Source: Acidobacteriota bacterium
GTDB taxonomy: Bacteria; Acidobacteriota; Terriglobia; Acidiferrales; UBA7541
Direction of reading: 5' to 3'
NCBI GenBank assembly: GCA_023481105.1
Contig: JAMCWK010000127.1
Coordinates: forward strand, 1-58,217
DNA length: 58,217 nucleotides
The notes beneath the pieces are model-generated. The model worked only from the letters and a program-made list of their open reading frames with translations. It made no database searches and was not told the DNA's origin. The position numbers and the translations under genes were made by a program. Shown piece after piece: positions 49,480 through 57,705 of this stretch; the first letter of the stretch is position 1; every line of letters starts with the position of its first letter.

Positions 49480-50919
49480 ATGAACTGGCTACAGCCACGA
49501 CTCCATCTGAAGGTTTCGCAGAAGCAGATCCTCACGCCGGGTCTGGTGCAGATGGTCAGCGTGCTCGCGCTGAATCGCCTCGAGCTGCGCGAGATGATTA
49601 ACCAGGAGATGGTGGCCAATCCGGTGCTCGAGGAAGTGGGAGACGACGGACTGGCCAGCGAAAGCTACACCGAGGAAACCTTCGTCAAGGCCGAGACCGA
49701 GAAGGTTCCCGAAACGGAAGCGCCCAACCCCTTCGACGAATTCGATTTTGGCTCCTTCTTCAGCCAGTACCTGGACACCGGCGGCGAATACACGCACCAC
49801 GAGCACGAAGAAATCGAGCGGCCATCCTTTGACCGCTTCCTCTCCTCCCCGCAAAATCTTGCTGCGCATCTCGAATGGCAGTTGCGCGTCAGCATTTGCA
49901 GCGAAACCGTGCGCGAAATCGCCGAGTCCATCATCGGCAACCTGGACGAGGACGGCTACCTCACCGCCACCTTCGAGGAAATCGCCTCCGCGGCCAATTA
50001 CTCCATGGACGACGTCGAAGAGGCCCTGGCGGTGGTACAGGAGTTCGATCCCATCGGCGTGGCGGCGCGCGACCTCCGCGAATGTCTCCTGCTACAGCTC
50101 AAAGCCTTTGACCCGGGTAACACGCTGGCCCAGCAGATCGTCTCCGACCACCTCAAATCGCTGCAGAACAACCAGCACAAGGAAATTGCCCGCGCACTGA
50201 ACCGCCCCATCGAGCTGGTGAAGCGCGCCGTGGAAGTCATCAAGAAGCTCGACCCGCGGCCCGGCCTGCGCTACAACAAGACCGAAGCGCGGCTGGTCGA
50301 GCCGGACGTTTATTTCCGCAAGGTGGACGACGAGTGGCAGGTCTTCATGAACGAAGACGAACTGCCGCAATTGCGCCTTAGCCCGGTGTATCGCCGCCTG
50401 CTGGCCCGCGATGCGGCCGACCGCGACGTCCGCAACTACGTCAAGGAGCGCTTCAGCGCCGCCATCCAGCTCATCAAAAACATCGAGCAGCGCAAGCACA
50501 CCATCGTCAAGGTGTGCCAGTCCATCATTCGCCGCCAGCGCGATTTCTTCGATTACGGCATGGACCACATCAAGCCCATGATGATTAAAGAGGTCGCCGA
50601 AGAAGTTGGCGTGCACCCTTCGACCGTGAGCCGCGCCGTCTCCAGCAAGTACGCGCACACCCCGCAGGGCGTGTACGAGCTGCGCTTCTTTTTCTCCGAG
50701 TCCGTGAACGGGCCCGAGGGCGGCAACATCTCCTTGATGACGCTGAAGCGCCGCGTCAAAAAAATGATCGAGGAAGAGGACACCGTCCACCCGCTCACCG
50801 ACGAACAGATTGCCAAGCGGCTGGAAGAGGAAGGCGTGCGCGTCACGCGCCGCACTGTGGCCAAGTATCGCGAGGATTTGCGCATTCCCAGCACCCATCA
50901 GCGCCGGGTGAAATCATAG
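49480..50919 (+). CDS. rpoN: RNA polymerase sigma-54 factor
   Basis: 479 residues. Region I (LHLKVSQKQILTPGLVQMVSVLALNRLELREMI) at the N-terminus binds activators; an acidic region II follows; the core-binding and HTH regions lead to the RpoN box TRRTVAKYRE (residues 456-465), which contacts the -24 element. Starts 1 nt after lptB, as in many genomes. The usual following genes hpf and ptsN are missing; rapZ comes next. A matching -24/-12 promoter is seen upstream of the pilin operon at 16.2 kb. Confidence 0.97.
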   Translation: MNWLQPRLHLKVSQKQILTPGLVQMVSVLALNRLELREMINQEMVANPVLEEVGDDGLASESYTEETFVKAETEKVPETEAPNPFDEFDFGSFFSQYLDTGGEYTHHEHEEIERPSFDRFLSSPQNLAAHLEWQLRVSICSETVREIAESIIGNLDEDGYLTATFEEIASAANYSMDDVEEALAVVQEFDPIGVAARDLRECLLLQLKAFDPGNTLAQQIVSDHLKSLQNNQHKEIARALNRPIELVKRAVEVIKKLDPRPGLRYNKTEARLVEPDVYFRKVDDEWQVFMNEDELPQLRLSPVYRRLLARDAADRDVRNYVKERFSAAIQLIKNIEQRKHTIVKVCQSIIRRQRDFFDYGMDHIKPMMIKEVAEEVGVHPSTVSRAVSSKYAHTPQGVYELRFFFSESVNGPEGGNISLMTLKRRVKKMIEEEDTVHPLTDEQIAKRLEEEGVRVTRRTVAKYREDLRIPSTHQRRVKS

Positions 50920-50929
50920 GCACCGCCCT

Positions 50930-51814
50930 GTGAAACGCAACGCATCGCGCAGTTTTCGCCAACTCGTGCTGCTCACCGGCCTCAGCGGCTCCGGCAAGGG
51001 CTCCGTCCTGCGCACCTTCGAAGACCTCGGCTTCTACTGTGTGGATAATCTTCCCGTTGACCTCATCGCCAAGTTCAGCGAGCTGTACGTGGAGGGCGGC
51101 GGAGAAATCGAGCGCGCCGCGCTGCTGGTGGATGCGCGCGAAGGCGGCAAGCTCGCCCATCTGCCTTCGATCTACAGAAAGCTCAGCAAAGTGCACCCCA
51201 CCACGCTGGTATTCATCGAAGCCGGCGACGAGGCCCTTGTCCGCCGTTTCTCGGAAACGCGCCGCCCGCATCCTCTCGGCCGCGAGCTATCCGTCCGCGA
51301 AGGGATTCACCAGGAACGCCGCCTGATGGCGCCCATCCGCAAGATGGCCGACCTCGTCATCGACACCACCAAGTTCAACGTGCACGAGCTGCGCCAGTTC
51401 ATTACCCAGCGCTTTCAGAACCCGCGCCATCGCCCCATGCTCGTTTCGCTGCTGAGCTTCGGCTACCGCTTCGGCGTGCCCACGGACGCGGACGTGGTCA
51501 TTGACGTGCGCTTCTTGCCTAACCCGCACTTCGTGCCCTCGCTGCGCCCCCATACCGGACGCGACCCGCGCGTGGCGCGATACATTCGCTCCTTCCCGCA
51601 GACCGGTGAATTCCTCCGGCGCATGGACTCGCTGCTGGCTTACCTGATCCCCCATTACATCCGGGAAGGGAAGAGCTATTTGACGATTGCCTTTGGGTGC
51701 ACCGGCGGGCGCCATCGCTCCGTGATGATGGCCGAAGCGTTGCGCCGCGCCCTCGCCAGGCGTGGCTTGTCGGCAAAAGTGGCGCACCGCGACATGGAGA
51801 AGTCCGCGCCTTGA
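50930..51814 (+). CDS. rapZ: RapZ (YvcJ-like) P-loop nucleotide-binding regulator
   Basis: 294 residues. Walker A GLSGSGKG (residues 17-24), DNLPVDLI, and the C-terminal RapZ domain with SFGYRFGVPTDADVVIDVRFLPNPHF, LRPHTGRDPRV and IAFGCTGGRHRSVMMAE. In enterobacteria RapZ steers RNase E to the GlmZ small RNA; in other phyla its role is less clear though it binds nucleotides. Start is GTG 50930. Located after rpoN, the common rpoN-hpf-ptsN-rapZ order, but with hpf and ptsN absent. Confidence 0.94.
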   Translation: MKRNASRSFRQLVLLTGLSGSGKGSVLRTFEDLGFYCVDNLPVDLIAKFSELYVEGGGEIERAALLVDAREGGKLAHLPSIYRKLSKVHPTTLVFIEAGDEALVRRFSETRRPHPLGRELSVREGIHQERRLMAPIRKMADLVIDTTKFNVHELRQFITQRFQNPRHRPMLVSLLSFGYRFGVPTDADVVIDVRFLPNPHFVPSLRPHTGRDPRVARYIRSFPQTGEFLRRMDSLLAYLIPHYIREGKSYLTIAFGCTGGRHRSVMMAEALRRALARRGLSAKVAHRDMEKSAP

Positions 51815-51886
51815 CTTTTCGCAACGTGAAACTTAGCGTTAGCGTTTCGTTCGCTGCTCGACGCGCTCCCCGGAGGATGCTCTTTC

Positions 51887-53737
51887 GTGGACTCCCGCGG
51901 TGAAATCCGGCGGCTGCTTCACTACGTGCGGCCCTACTCCGGCCGCCTGATTTTGGCTATTGCGCTGATGGCCGTGGTCGGCGCGGGCGAGGCTACCACC
52001 GCGCTGATGATCAAGCCGGTGGTGGACCGCGTACTCGATCCTCAGGCCCCCGATTCGCGCCTGGCCCTGCTCACGATTCCGTGGACCAGCTACACGGTGT
52101 ACCTGAATTCTTTCTTCCCCGCCTCCATTCGCCACGTCTGGACGATTCTCTCCATTTCGCTCGTGGTGCTTTTCCTGGGCAAAGGCATCGCCGAGTATTT
52201 CGGCAATACGCTGATCCAGTACGTGGGCCACGCGGGCATCTCCGATTTGCGCAACCGCGTGTATGCCAAGCTCATCCGCCAGCCCGTTGGCTTCTTCGAG
52301 CACAACCCGACTGGCCGCCTGATGTCCGCGGTCATCAGCGACGTGGAGCGCGTCCGCGGCGTGCTCTCCGAATGGCTCGCCGATTTTTTCCGCCAGTCCT
52401 TTTCCCTCTTGGGATTTCTTGCCGTGCTGTTCATGAAAGACTGGAAGCTGACGATCGGCTCGCTCATATTCGTTCCGCTCATCGTCATTCCCATCACGCG
52501 CCTCGGCCGGCGCATCCGGAAGTCTTCGCAGGCCAGCCAGGAGCGGCTGGGTGAGCTGAGCCAGGTGCTGCAGGAAACCGCCAGCGGCAACCGCGTGGTG
52601 AAGGCCTTCGGCATGGAGGATTTCGAGACCGGCAAGTTCCGCGGCATCGCACGCCGCTGGCTGCGCGAGAACATGCGCTGGATTCGCGCCTACGCTGTCA
52701 CCTCGCCGCTGATGGAATTGCTCGGCGCGGTGGTCTTCGTCATGGTCCTGCTTTATGCGCGGGACAAAATCAACAAGGGCATGATGACCACGGGCGACTT
52801 CATGGTTTTCGTCTTCGCGTTGCTCCAGGTGTACACGCCCATCAAGCGCCTCGGCGGCATTTACCAGCTTTTCCAGCAGGGACTCGGCGCCAGAACACAG
52901 GTCTTCCAGTATCTCGACTTACAGGAAGAAGTATCCGAGCAGCCCGGTGCGCGCGTTCTGCCGCCCTTTTCCCGCTCGGTCGAATTCGACAACGTCGGCT
53001 TCTCCTACACCGGCGGCAACGGCGCCGTGCTGAAGGGAATCAACCTGCGCGTCAACGCCGGTGAAGTTGTGGCCATCGTGGGCCTGAGCGGCGCGGGCAA
53101 GACCACGCTCGTCAATCTGCTGCCGCGCTTCAATGAAGTCACTTCCGGCACATTGCGGATTGACGGCGTGGACGTCCGCGAAGTCACGCTGCGTTCCTTG
53201 CGCGAGCAGATGGCCATCGTCACGCAGGAGAACATTCTCTTCAACGACACGGTGTGGAACAACATCTGCTACGGCCGTCCGGAAATGCCCGAAGCCAGTG
53301 TTTTCGCCGCGTCGCAAGCCGCGCTGGCCCACGACTTCATCATGGAATTGCCGCAGGGCTACAAGACCATGCTCGGCGAGCGCGGCCAGCGCCTCTCCGG
53401 CGGGCAGCGCCAGCGCCTGGCCATTGCCCGCGCCTTGCTCAAGAATTCGCCCATCCTCATTCTCGATGAGGCGACCTCGGAACTCGACTCCGAGTCCGAA
53501 TTGCTCGTGCAGCGCGCGCTTGCCAACCTGATGACTGGCCGCACCGTGTTCGTCATCGCGCACCGCCTCTCCACGATTCGCCGCGCAGACAAGATTGTCG
53601 CGCTGGAAGACGGCACCATCAGCGAATCCGGTACGCACGAGCAACTTCTTGCCACCGGCGGCGCTTATGCGCGCCTCTATGAGTTACAATTTGCAGACGC
53701 GGACCACGCTGTCCTCCCGGCGGAGCCGCTTTCCTGA
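51887..53737 (+). CDS. msbA: Lipid A/lipid ABC transporter, MsbA-like (permease fused to ATPase)
   Basis: 616 residues. Six membrane helices in the first 320 residues (type I exporter fold, including LLYARDKINKGMMTTGDFMVFVFALLQVYTPIKRLGG), then an ATPase domain with Walker A VGLSGAGKTT, Q-loop VTQENILFNDTVWNNI, signature LSGGQRQRLAIARALL, Walker B ILILDEATSELD and AHRLSTIR. The MsbA-type 'P.KRL' linker and its position in an LPS gene cluster support flipping of lipid A core. Start GTG 51887 with GGAGG about 10 nt upstream. The stop overlaps the yicC ATG. Confidence 0.92.
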   Translation: MDSRGEIRRLLHYVRPYSGRLILAIALMAVVGAGEATTALMIKPVVDRVLDPQAPDSRLALLTIPWTSYTVYLNSFFPASIRHVWTILSISLVVLFLGKGIAEYFGNTLIQYVGHAGISDLRNRVYAKLIRQPVGFFEHNPTGRLMSAVISDVERVRGVLSEWLADFFRQSFSLLGFLAVLFMKDWKLTIGSLIFVPLIVIPITRLGRRIRKSSQASQERLGELSQVLQETASGNRVVKAFGMEDFETGKFRGIARRWLRENMRWIRAYAVTSPLMELLGAVVFVMVLLYARDKINKGMMTTGDFMVFVFALLQVYTPIKRLGGIYQLFQQGLGARTQVFQYLDLQEEVSEQPGARVLPPFSRSVEFDNVGFSYTGGNGAVLKGINLRVNAGEVVAIVGLSGAGKTTLVNLLPRFNEVTSGTLRIDGVDVREVTLRSLREQMAIVTQENILFNDTVWNNICYGRPEMPEASVFAASQAALAHDFIMELPQGYKTMLGERGQRLSGGQRQRLAIARALLKNSPILILDEATSELDSESELLVQRALANLMTGRTVFVIAHRLSTIRRADKIVALEDGTISESGTHEQLLATGGAYARLYELQFADADHAVLPAEPLS

Positions 53738-54642
53738 TGCCGACACACTTGCTCAAGTCCATGACCGGCTACGCGCAAGCGCGCGTCGAGCAGGACGGCT
53801 GGGCATTGCGCATCAGTCTGCGCAGTGTGAATCACCGCTTCCTTGACGTTCACCTCCGCCTGCCCGACGGCTTCGAGGCGTTCGAGCCGCGCATTCGCCA
53901 GGCCGTGCGCGACCGCCTGCGCCGCGGCCATGTGGACGTCACCCTGCATTACGAGCCTGCTGGCCCGGCCGCTGTGCACGTGCACCGCGACGTGGCTGCC
54001 GCGTACCTCGGCGCCGCCGAAGAAATCCGCAAGCAGTTTGGCTTGAAGACCGAACCCGACCTCGCGGCAATTCTCCGTTTGCCCGGCGTGATCGGTTCCA
54101 CCGCGCTGCCTTCCGACGAAGAGGCCGAAGCGCTCGGCCAACGCATCAGCGCATGCCTGGAAGAAGCGCTGGGCAAACTTGAGGAAATGCGACGTGCGGA
54201 AGGTCGCCATCTGGTCGAAGAAATGTCGGCCCGGCTTCGGACCATCACCGAGCACGCCAAGCGCATCGAGGAACTTGCCGAGCGCGTTCGTCCGGCCTAC
54301 GCGCACCGCTTGGAAACGCGCCTCCGCGAACTGATGGGCACAGTGCCCGTGGATCCGGCGCGCGTCGCCCAGGAAGCCGCGCTACTGGCCGAACGCGGCG
54401 ATATTTGCGAGGAGATTTCCCGCTTGCACAGTCACGTGCAGCAATTCGAAAAGCTGCTGGCCGGCGCGGGCGAAGCCGGGAAGAAACTCGATTTCCTGTT
54501 ACAGGAAATGCAGCGCGAAGCGAATACCATGCTTTCAAAAACGCCCGGCGTCGAAGCGGATGGCCTGGCCATCACCGACCTGGCGCTGGAAGTGAAGTCG
54601 CAAATCGAAAAATTGCGCGAACAGGTGCAAAACGTCGAATGA
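53737..54642 (+). CDS. yicC: YicC family endoribonuclease/regulator
   Basis: 301 residues. YicC_N starts with KSMTGYAQARVEQDGWALRISLRSVNHRFLDVHLRLP, and the C-terminal DUF1732 is EKLLAGAGEAGKKLDFLLQEMQREANTMLSKTPG...LALEVKSQIEKLREQVQNVE. YicC proteins are linked to small-RNA decay and have endoribonuclease activity in E. coli. The start overlaps the msbA stop (TGATG), and the stop overlaps the gmk start (ATGA). The yicC-gmk-rpoZ-coaBC order is widely conserved. Confidence 0.95.
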   Translation: MPTHLLKSMTGYAQARVEQDGWALRISLRSVNHRFLDVHLRLPDGFEAFEPRIRQAVRDRLRRGHVDVTLHYEPAGPAAVHVHRDVAAAYLGAAEEIRKQFGLKTEPDLAAILRLPGVIGSTALPSDEEAEALGQRISACLEEALGKLEEMRRAEGRHLVEEMSARLRTITEHAKRIEELAERVRPAYAHRLETRLRELMGTVPVDPARVAQEAALLAERGDICEEISRLHSHVQQFEKLLAGAGEAGKKLDFLLQEMQREANTMLSKTPGVEADGLAITDLALEVKSQIEKLREQVQNVE

Positions 54643-55271
54643 CCAAGGCCGCTCAATCCTATCCGCGCGTGTTCATTGTTTCCGGCCCGTCCGCCTCGGG
54701 GAAGTCCACGCTGGTCAAGCGCCTGCTCCAGCTTCCGGGCATGCTCTTTTCCGTTTCTTGCACCACGCGACCTCCCCGCCCGGACGACAATCAGGGCATC
54801 GACTGGTATACTTTCATCTCGCCGGAAGAGTTCGAGCGCATGATCGAACGGGACGAGTTTCTCGAGTACGCGCGCGTCTTCGGCAAACACTGGTACGGCA
54901 CGCCGCGCAAATGGCTGGATGCGGCGCAGAAGAAGGGATCGGACCTCGTGCTGGAGATTGACGTGCAAGGCGCGGTGCAGGTGAAGGGCAAGATTCCCGA
55001 CGCCACCAGCATTTTCATCATTCCGCCATCCAAGCAGGAGTTGGAAGGGCGGCTGCGCGCCCGTGGCACGGATTCTAATGAAGAAATCGTCCGCCGCCTG
55101 GCCCGCGCGCGGCAGGAAATGGAATCGTACAAAGGCTACGACTACGTAGTGGTGAACGACGACCTTGAGCGCGCCGGCCGAGAAGTGCAGGCCATTGCCC
55201 TGGCCACGCGCTGCTCGCGCGCGCAGAACGATGAACGCATTCGCCAGATTCTGGATTCCTTTGGAGGCTAA
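54639..55271 (+). CDS. gmk: Guanylate kinase
   Basis: 210 residues. Phosphorylates GMP to GDP with ATP. P-loop GPSASGKS at residues 16-23, GMP-binding SVSCTTRPPRPD and Y-x-x-Y-G-T-x-x (HWYGTPRKWL), then the LVLEIDVQGAVQVK Walker-B-like strand and the R-x-x-x-R-G-T-D-S-x-E-x-I-x-x-R lid. ATG 54639 gives the normal N-terminus and overlaps the yicC stop. In-frame sequence upstream lies within yicC and is not part of the gene. Confidence 0.97.
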   Translation: MTKAAQSYPRVFIVSGPSASGKSTLVKRLLQLPGMLFSVSCTTRPPRPDDNQGIDWYTFISPEEFERMIERDEFLEYARVFGKHWYGTPRKWLDAAQKKGSDLVLEIDVQGAVQVKGKIPDATSIFIIPPSKQELEGRLRARGTDSNEEIVRRLARARQEMESYKGYDYVVVNDDLERAGREVQAIALATRCSRAQNDERIRQILDSFGG

Positions 55272-55278
55272 AATCAGA

Positions 55279-55503
55279 ATGGCTCCCATGGCACCACCGG
55301 AAAGCAGGTTTGCATTTGTGGTAGTGGTGGCGCGCCGCGCCCGGCAGTTGCAGTCCGGCTCGCGACCGCTGATTGATACCTCCCGGCTCCGCAAACACAC
55401 CCGCATCGCCCGCGAAGAGCTGGTCAAGGGCTTGCTCGATTTCGAGCTGCCCGTCCTTCCGGAGTCTGCGGAAGAAAAGGAAACCAAGCGGCGCAAGGGG
55501 TAG
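55279..55503 (+). CDS. rpoZ: RNA polymerase omega subunit
   Basis: 74 residues. SRFAFVVVVARRARQLQSG and ...DTSRLRKHTRIAREELVKGLLDFELP match the omega pattern (R-y-xLVxxAxxRAxQL...ak.l..-aleEi..G.i.). Assists assembly of RNA polymerase and, in other bacteria, ppGpp sensing. Short distance to gmk (7 nt), GGAGG about 10 nt before the ATG, and the gmk-rpoZ-coaBC order support the call. The C-terminus is short and Lys/Glu-rich. Confidence 0.88.
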   Translation: MAPMAPPESRFAFVVVVARRARQLQSGSRPLIDTSRLRKHTRIAREELVKGLLDFELPVLPESAEEKETKRRKG

Positions 55504-55518
55504 CGCGCTGCTCCGCGT

Positions 55519-56718
55519 ATGAGAGTCGCACTCGGCGTTTGCGGCGGCATAGCGGCCTACAAGGCCGCTGAGCTCGTCCGCCGCCTGCAGCAGGAACGCC
55601 TCGAAGTGCAGGTGGTGATGACGCGCAGCGCCCAGCAATTCATCACCCCGCTCACCTTCGCTGCACTCTCCGGCCGCAAAGTCATCACCGAAATGTTTGC
55701 CGAGCCCGGCGCGGCCCCTGCCAACATTGACAGCGCCATCGAGCACATCGCCGTCGCACAATCCATTGACCTGCTGGTCATCGCGCCGGCCACCGCCAAC
55801 ACCCTCGCGCGCCTGGCGCAGGGCATCGCCGACGATTTTCTTTCCACGCTCTATCTCGCCACGAAAGTTCCCGTCGTCATTGCGCCGGCGATGAACGTGA
55901 ACATGTGGGAGCATCCCGCCACGCAGGAAAATCTGGAAAAGCTGCGCGCGCGCGGCGTGCACGTGGTCGAGCCGGATGAAGGTTACCTTGCGTGCGGCAT
56001 GACCGGTGCCGGCCGCCTCGCCGGAGTCGAGTCCATCGCTAAAAAAGTTTGCGAGTTGCTCGGCATCCGCCATGACTTCGAAGGCGAAACTGTTCTGGTT
56101 ACCGCCGGGCCGACGTGCGAGGACGTGGACCCCGTGCGCTTTCTCACCAATCGCTCGTCCGGAAAAATGGGTTACGCGCTGGCCGACGCGGCCGCGCGTC
56201 GCGGCGCGCGCGTGATTCTTGTCAGCGGCCCCGTGCAAATCGAGCCGCCTGCTGGCGTCGAACTCGTTCCCGTGCGTACGACCGAAGAAATGCGCCGCGC
56301 TGTGCTCGACCACGCCGCTGCGTGCACGGTCATCATCAAGGCCGCCGCCGTGGCCGACTATCGCCCCGCCGCCGCACAACCCAAGAAAATGAAGCGCTCC
56401 GGCGGACGCGCCACCATCGAGCTCGAAGCCACGCCGGACATCCTCGCGGAGCTCGGGCGCGCGAAGGGCAATCGCATCCTCGTCGGCTTCGCCGCGGAAA
56501 CCGACCGCGTCGCCGATAACGCCCGCGAAAAGCTGCGCGCCAAGGGCGCGGACATAATCGTGGCCAACGACGTCACCTGCGAAGGCGCTGGCTTTGACGC
56601 GGAAACCAACATTGTCACTATCTTCACTCGCGACGGCCACACCGTGGACGTGCCGCAAATGAGCAAGTTCGACGTCGCCAACCGCATCCTCGACGAAATT
56701 CTCCGCCTCCGTTCGTAG
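55519..56718 (+). CDS. coaBC: Bifunctional phosphopantothenoylcysteine decarboxylase/synthase
   Basis: 399 residues. N-terminal CoaC flavoprotein (GVCGGIAAYKAAELVRRLQ, VIAPATANTLARLAQGIADD, APAMNVNMWEHPA, and the catalytic cysteine in GYLACGMTGAGRL). From about residue 190, CoaB: VTAGPTCEDVDPVRFLTNRSSGKMGYALADAA, IIKAAAVADYRP, and KFDVANRILDEI. Makes 4'-phosphopantetheine from phosphopantothenate and cysteine in CoA synthesis, with coaD at 5 kb completing the next step. Follows rpoZ by 15 nt, the last member of the long operon. Confidence 0.97.
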   Translation: MRVALGVCGGIAAYKAAELVRRLQQERLEVQVVMTRSAQQFITPLTFAALSGRKVITEMFAEPGAAPANIDSAIEHIAVAQSIDLLVIAPATANTLARLAQGIADDFLSTLYLATKVPVVIAPAMNVNMWEHPATQENLEKLRARGVHVVEPDEGYLACGMTGAGRLAGVESIAKKVCELLGIRHDFEGETVLVTAGPTCEDVDPVRFLTNRSSGKMGYALADAAARRGARVILVSGPVQIEPPAGVELVPVRTTEEMRRAVLDHAAACTVIIKAAAVADYRPAAAQPKKMKRSGGRATIELEATPDILAELGRAKGNRILVGFAAETDRVADNAREKLRAKGADIIVANDVTCEGAGFDAETNIVTIFTRDGHTVDVPQMSKFDVANRILDEILRLRS

Positions 56719-56808
56719 CGCCGCCATCTTGCCTGTCTTGAGTTCGCCTCGGCGGGCGAACGGGCGGCTCTTCTACTTTGAAACTCTGCCACTCTGAAAC
56801 TCTGCTAC

Positions 56809-56820
56809 TCTAATCTGCTC
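56809..56820 (+). promoter_or_regulatory. -10-like box 6 nt before the uracil-DNA glycosylase ATG
   Basis: TCTAAT (5 of 6 match), CTGCTC, ATG. No Shine-Dalgarno in the CT-rich sequence upstream. Fifth example of the leaderless-like geometry. Confidence 0.4.
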
Positions 56821-57639
56821 ATGACTCCCGACACGCGCGCCAAACTCGAAGCTTGGCTCTCCTATTTCGAAGACCTCGGCCTTGCGCCGTTTTACGCCGA
56901 CCGCACGTCGCTCGAACTCCCTGCACACGCACCCGTAGGGGCGCAGCATGCTGCGCCCGCTTCGCCGTCTGTAGGGGCGGGCTTTAGCCCCGCCCGATTG
57001 CGGACTTCTCCGCCCGTCATCTCTGCCAAACAGGCTCCCTCGCTCTTCGAAGTCCTCGACCGCGTTGAAAACGACTCGCTCGACAAAATCCGCGCGGACA
57101 TCGGCGACTGCACGCGCTGCCGCCTTTCGCAACATCGCAACACGATTGTGTATGGCGTGGGAAATCCAAAAGCCGAGCTGATGTTTGTCGGGGAAGGCCC
57201 GGGCGCCGACGAAGACGCGCAGGGCATCCCCTTTGTTGGCCGTGCCGGGCAACTGTTGACGCAGATGATTGAAGCCATGGGTTTGCGGCGCGAGGACGTG
57301 TACATCGCCAACGTAGTGAAGTGCCGCCCGCCGGAAAATCGCCTGCCGGAAAAAGACGAAATCGCCACCTGCTCGCCATTTCTCATCCGTCAGATTGACG
57401 CCCTTAAGCCGAAAGTGCTCGTCGCACTCGGCGCCTGTGCTGTGCAGACGCTGCTTGCCGCGCCCGTGGCCATCACCAAAATTCGTGGCCAGTGGTATGA
57501 CTACCGCGGCATCCGCATGATGCCTACGTTTCACCCGGCCTATTTGTTGCGCAATCCGCCCGCCAAGCCCGACGCGTGGAAAGACCTGCAAAAGGTGATG
57601 GCCGTCCTCGGCCTCAAACCCCCGAAGAAGAAGCTGTAA
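56821..57639 (+). CDS. Family 4 uracil-DNA glycosylase (Fe-S type) with repeat-derived insert
   Basis: 272 residues. The [4Fe-4S] ligands Cys97, Cys100 (GDCTRCRLS), Cys168 (NVVKCRPPENR) and Cys184 (IATCSPF) have family-4 spacing; FVGEGPGADED is the uracil-binding motif A and the later TFHPAYLLRNP is motif B. Removes uracil from DNA. Between an N-terminal helix (residues 1-35) and the catalytic domain lies a 23-residue stretch (about 38-60) encoded by two tandem palindromic repeats; it is likely a disordered linker. Fe-S dependence links it to the isc operon. Confidence 0.93.
   Translation: MTPDTRAKLEAWLSYFEDLGLAPFYADRTSLELPAHAPVGAQHAAPASPSVGAGFSPARLRTSPPVISAKQAPSLFEVLDRVENDSLDKIRADIGDCTRCRLSQHRNTIVYGVGNPKAELMFVGEGPGADEDAQGIPFVGRAGQLLTQMIEAMGLRREDVYIANVVKCRPPENRLPEKDEIATCSPFLIRQIDALKPKVLVALGACAVQTLLAAPVAITKIRGQWYDYRGIRMMPTFHPAYLLRNPPAKPDAWKDLQKVMAVLGLKPPKKKL
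56935..56996. repeat. Two tandem palindromic repeats inside the uracil-DNA glycosylase gene
   Basis: 56935-56960 (GTAGGGGCGCAGCATGCTGC...) and 56970-56996 (TGTAGGGGCGGGCTTTAGCC...), each a perfect hairpin, in the same orientation and 9 nt apart. Read in frame they give VGAQHAAPASPSVGAGFSP. Confidence 0.8.
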
Positions 57640-57645
57640 CTTATT

Positions 57646-57670
57646 TGTAGGGGCGACCGGATGGTCGCCC
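57646..57670. repeat. Palindromic repeat after the uracil-DNA glycosylase gene
   Basis: TGTAGGGGCGACCGGATGGT followed by CGCCC: GGGCGACCggatGGTCGCCC hairpin, 7 nt after the stop, same family. It may act as a 3' mRNA hairpin between two convergent genes. Confidence 0.7.
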
Positions 57671-57705
57671 GCAGTGTCTTCTGATTTGTTCAACGTTCAA
57701 CGAAT

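Noticed and set aside
55075-56727. 550-codon minus-strand frame opposite coaBC, rpoZ and gmk
   Set aside because: Same antisense effect; spans three well-supported genes and an intergenic gap.
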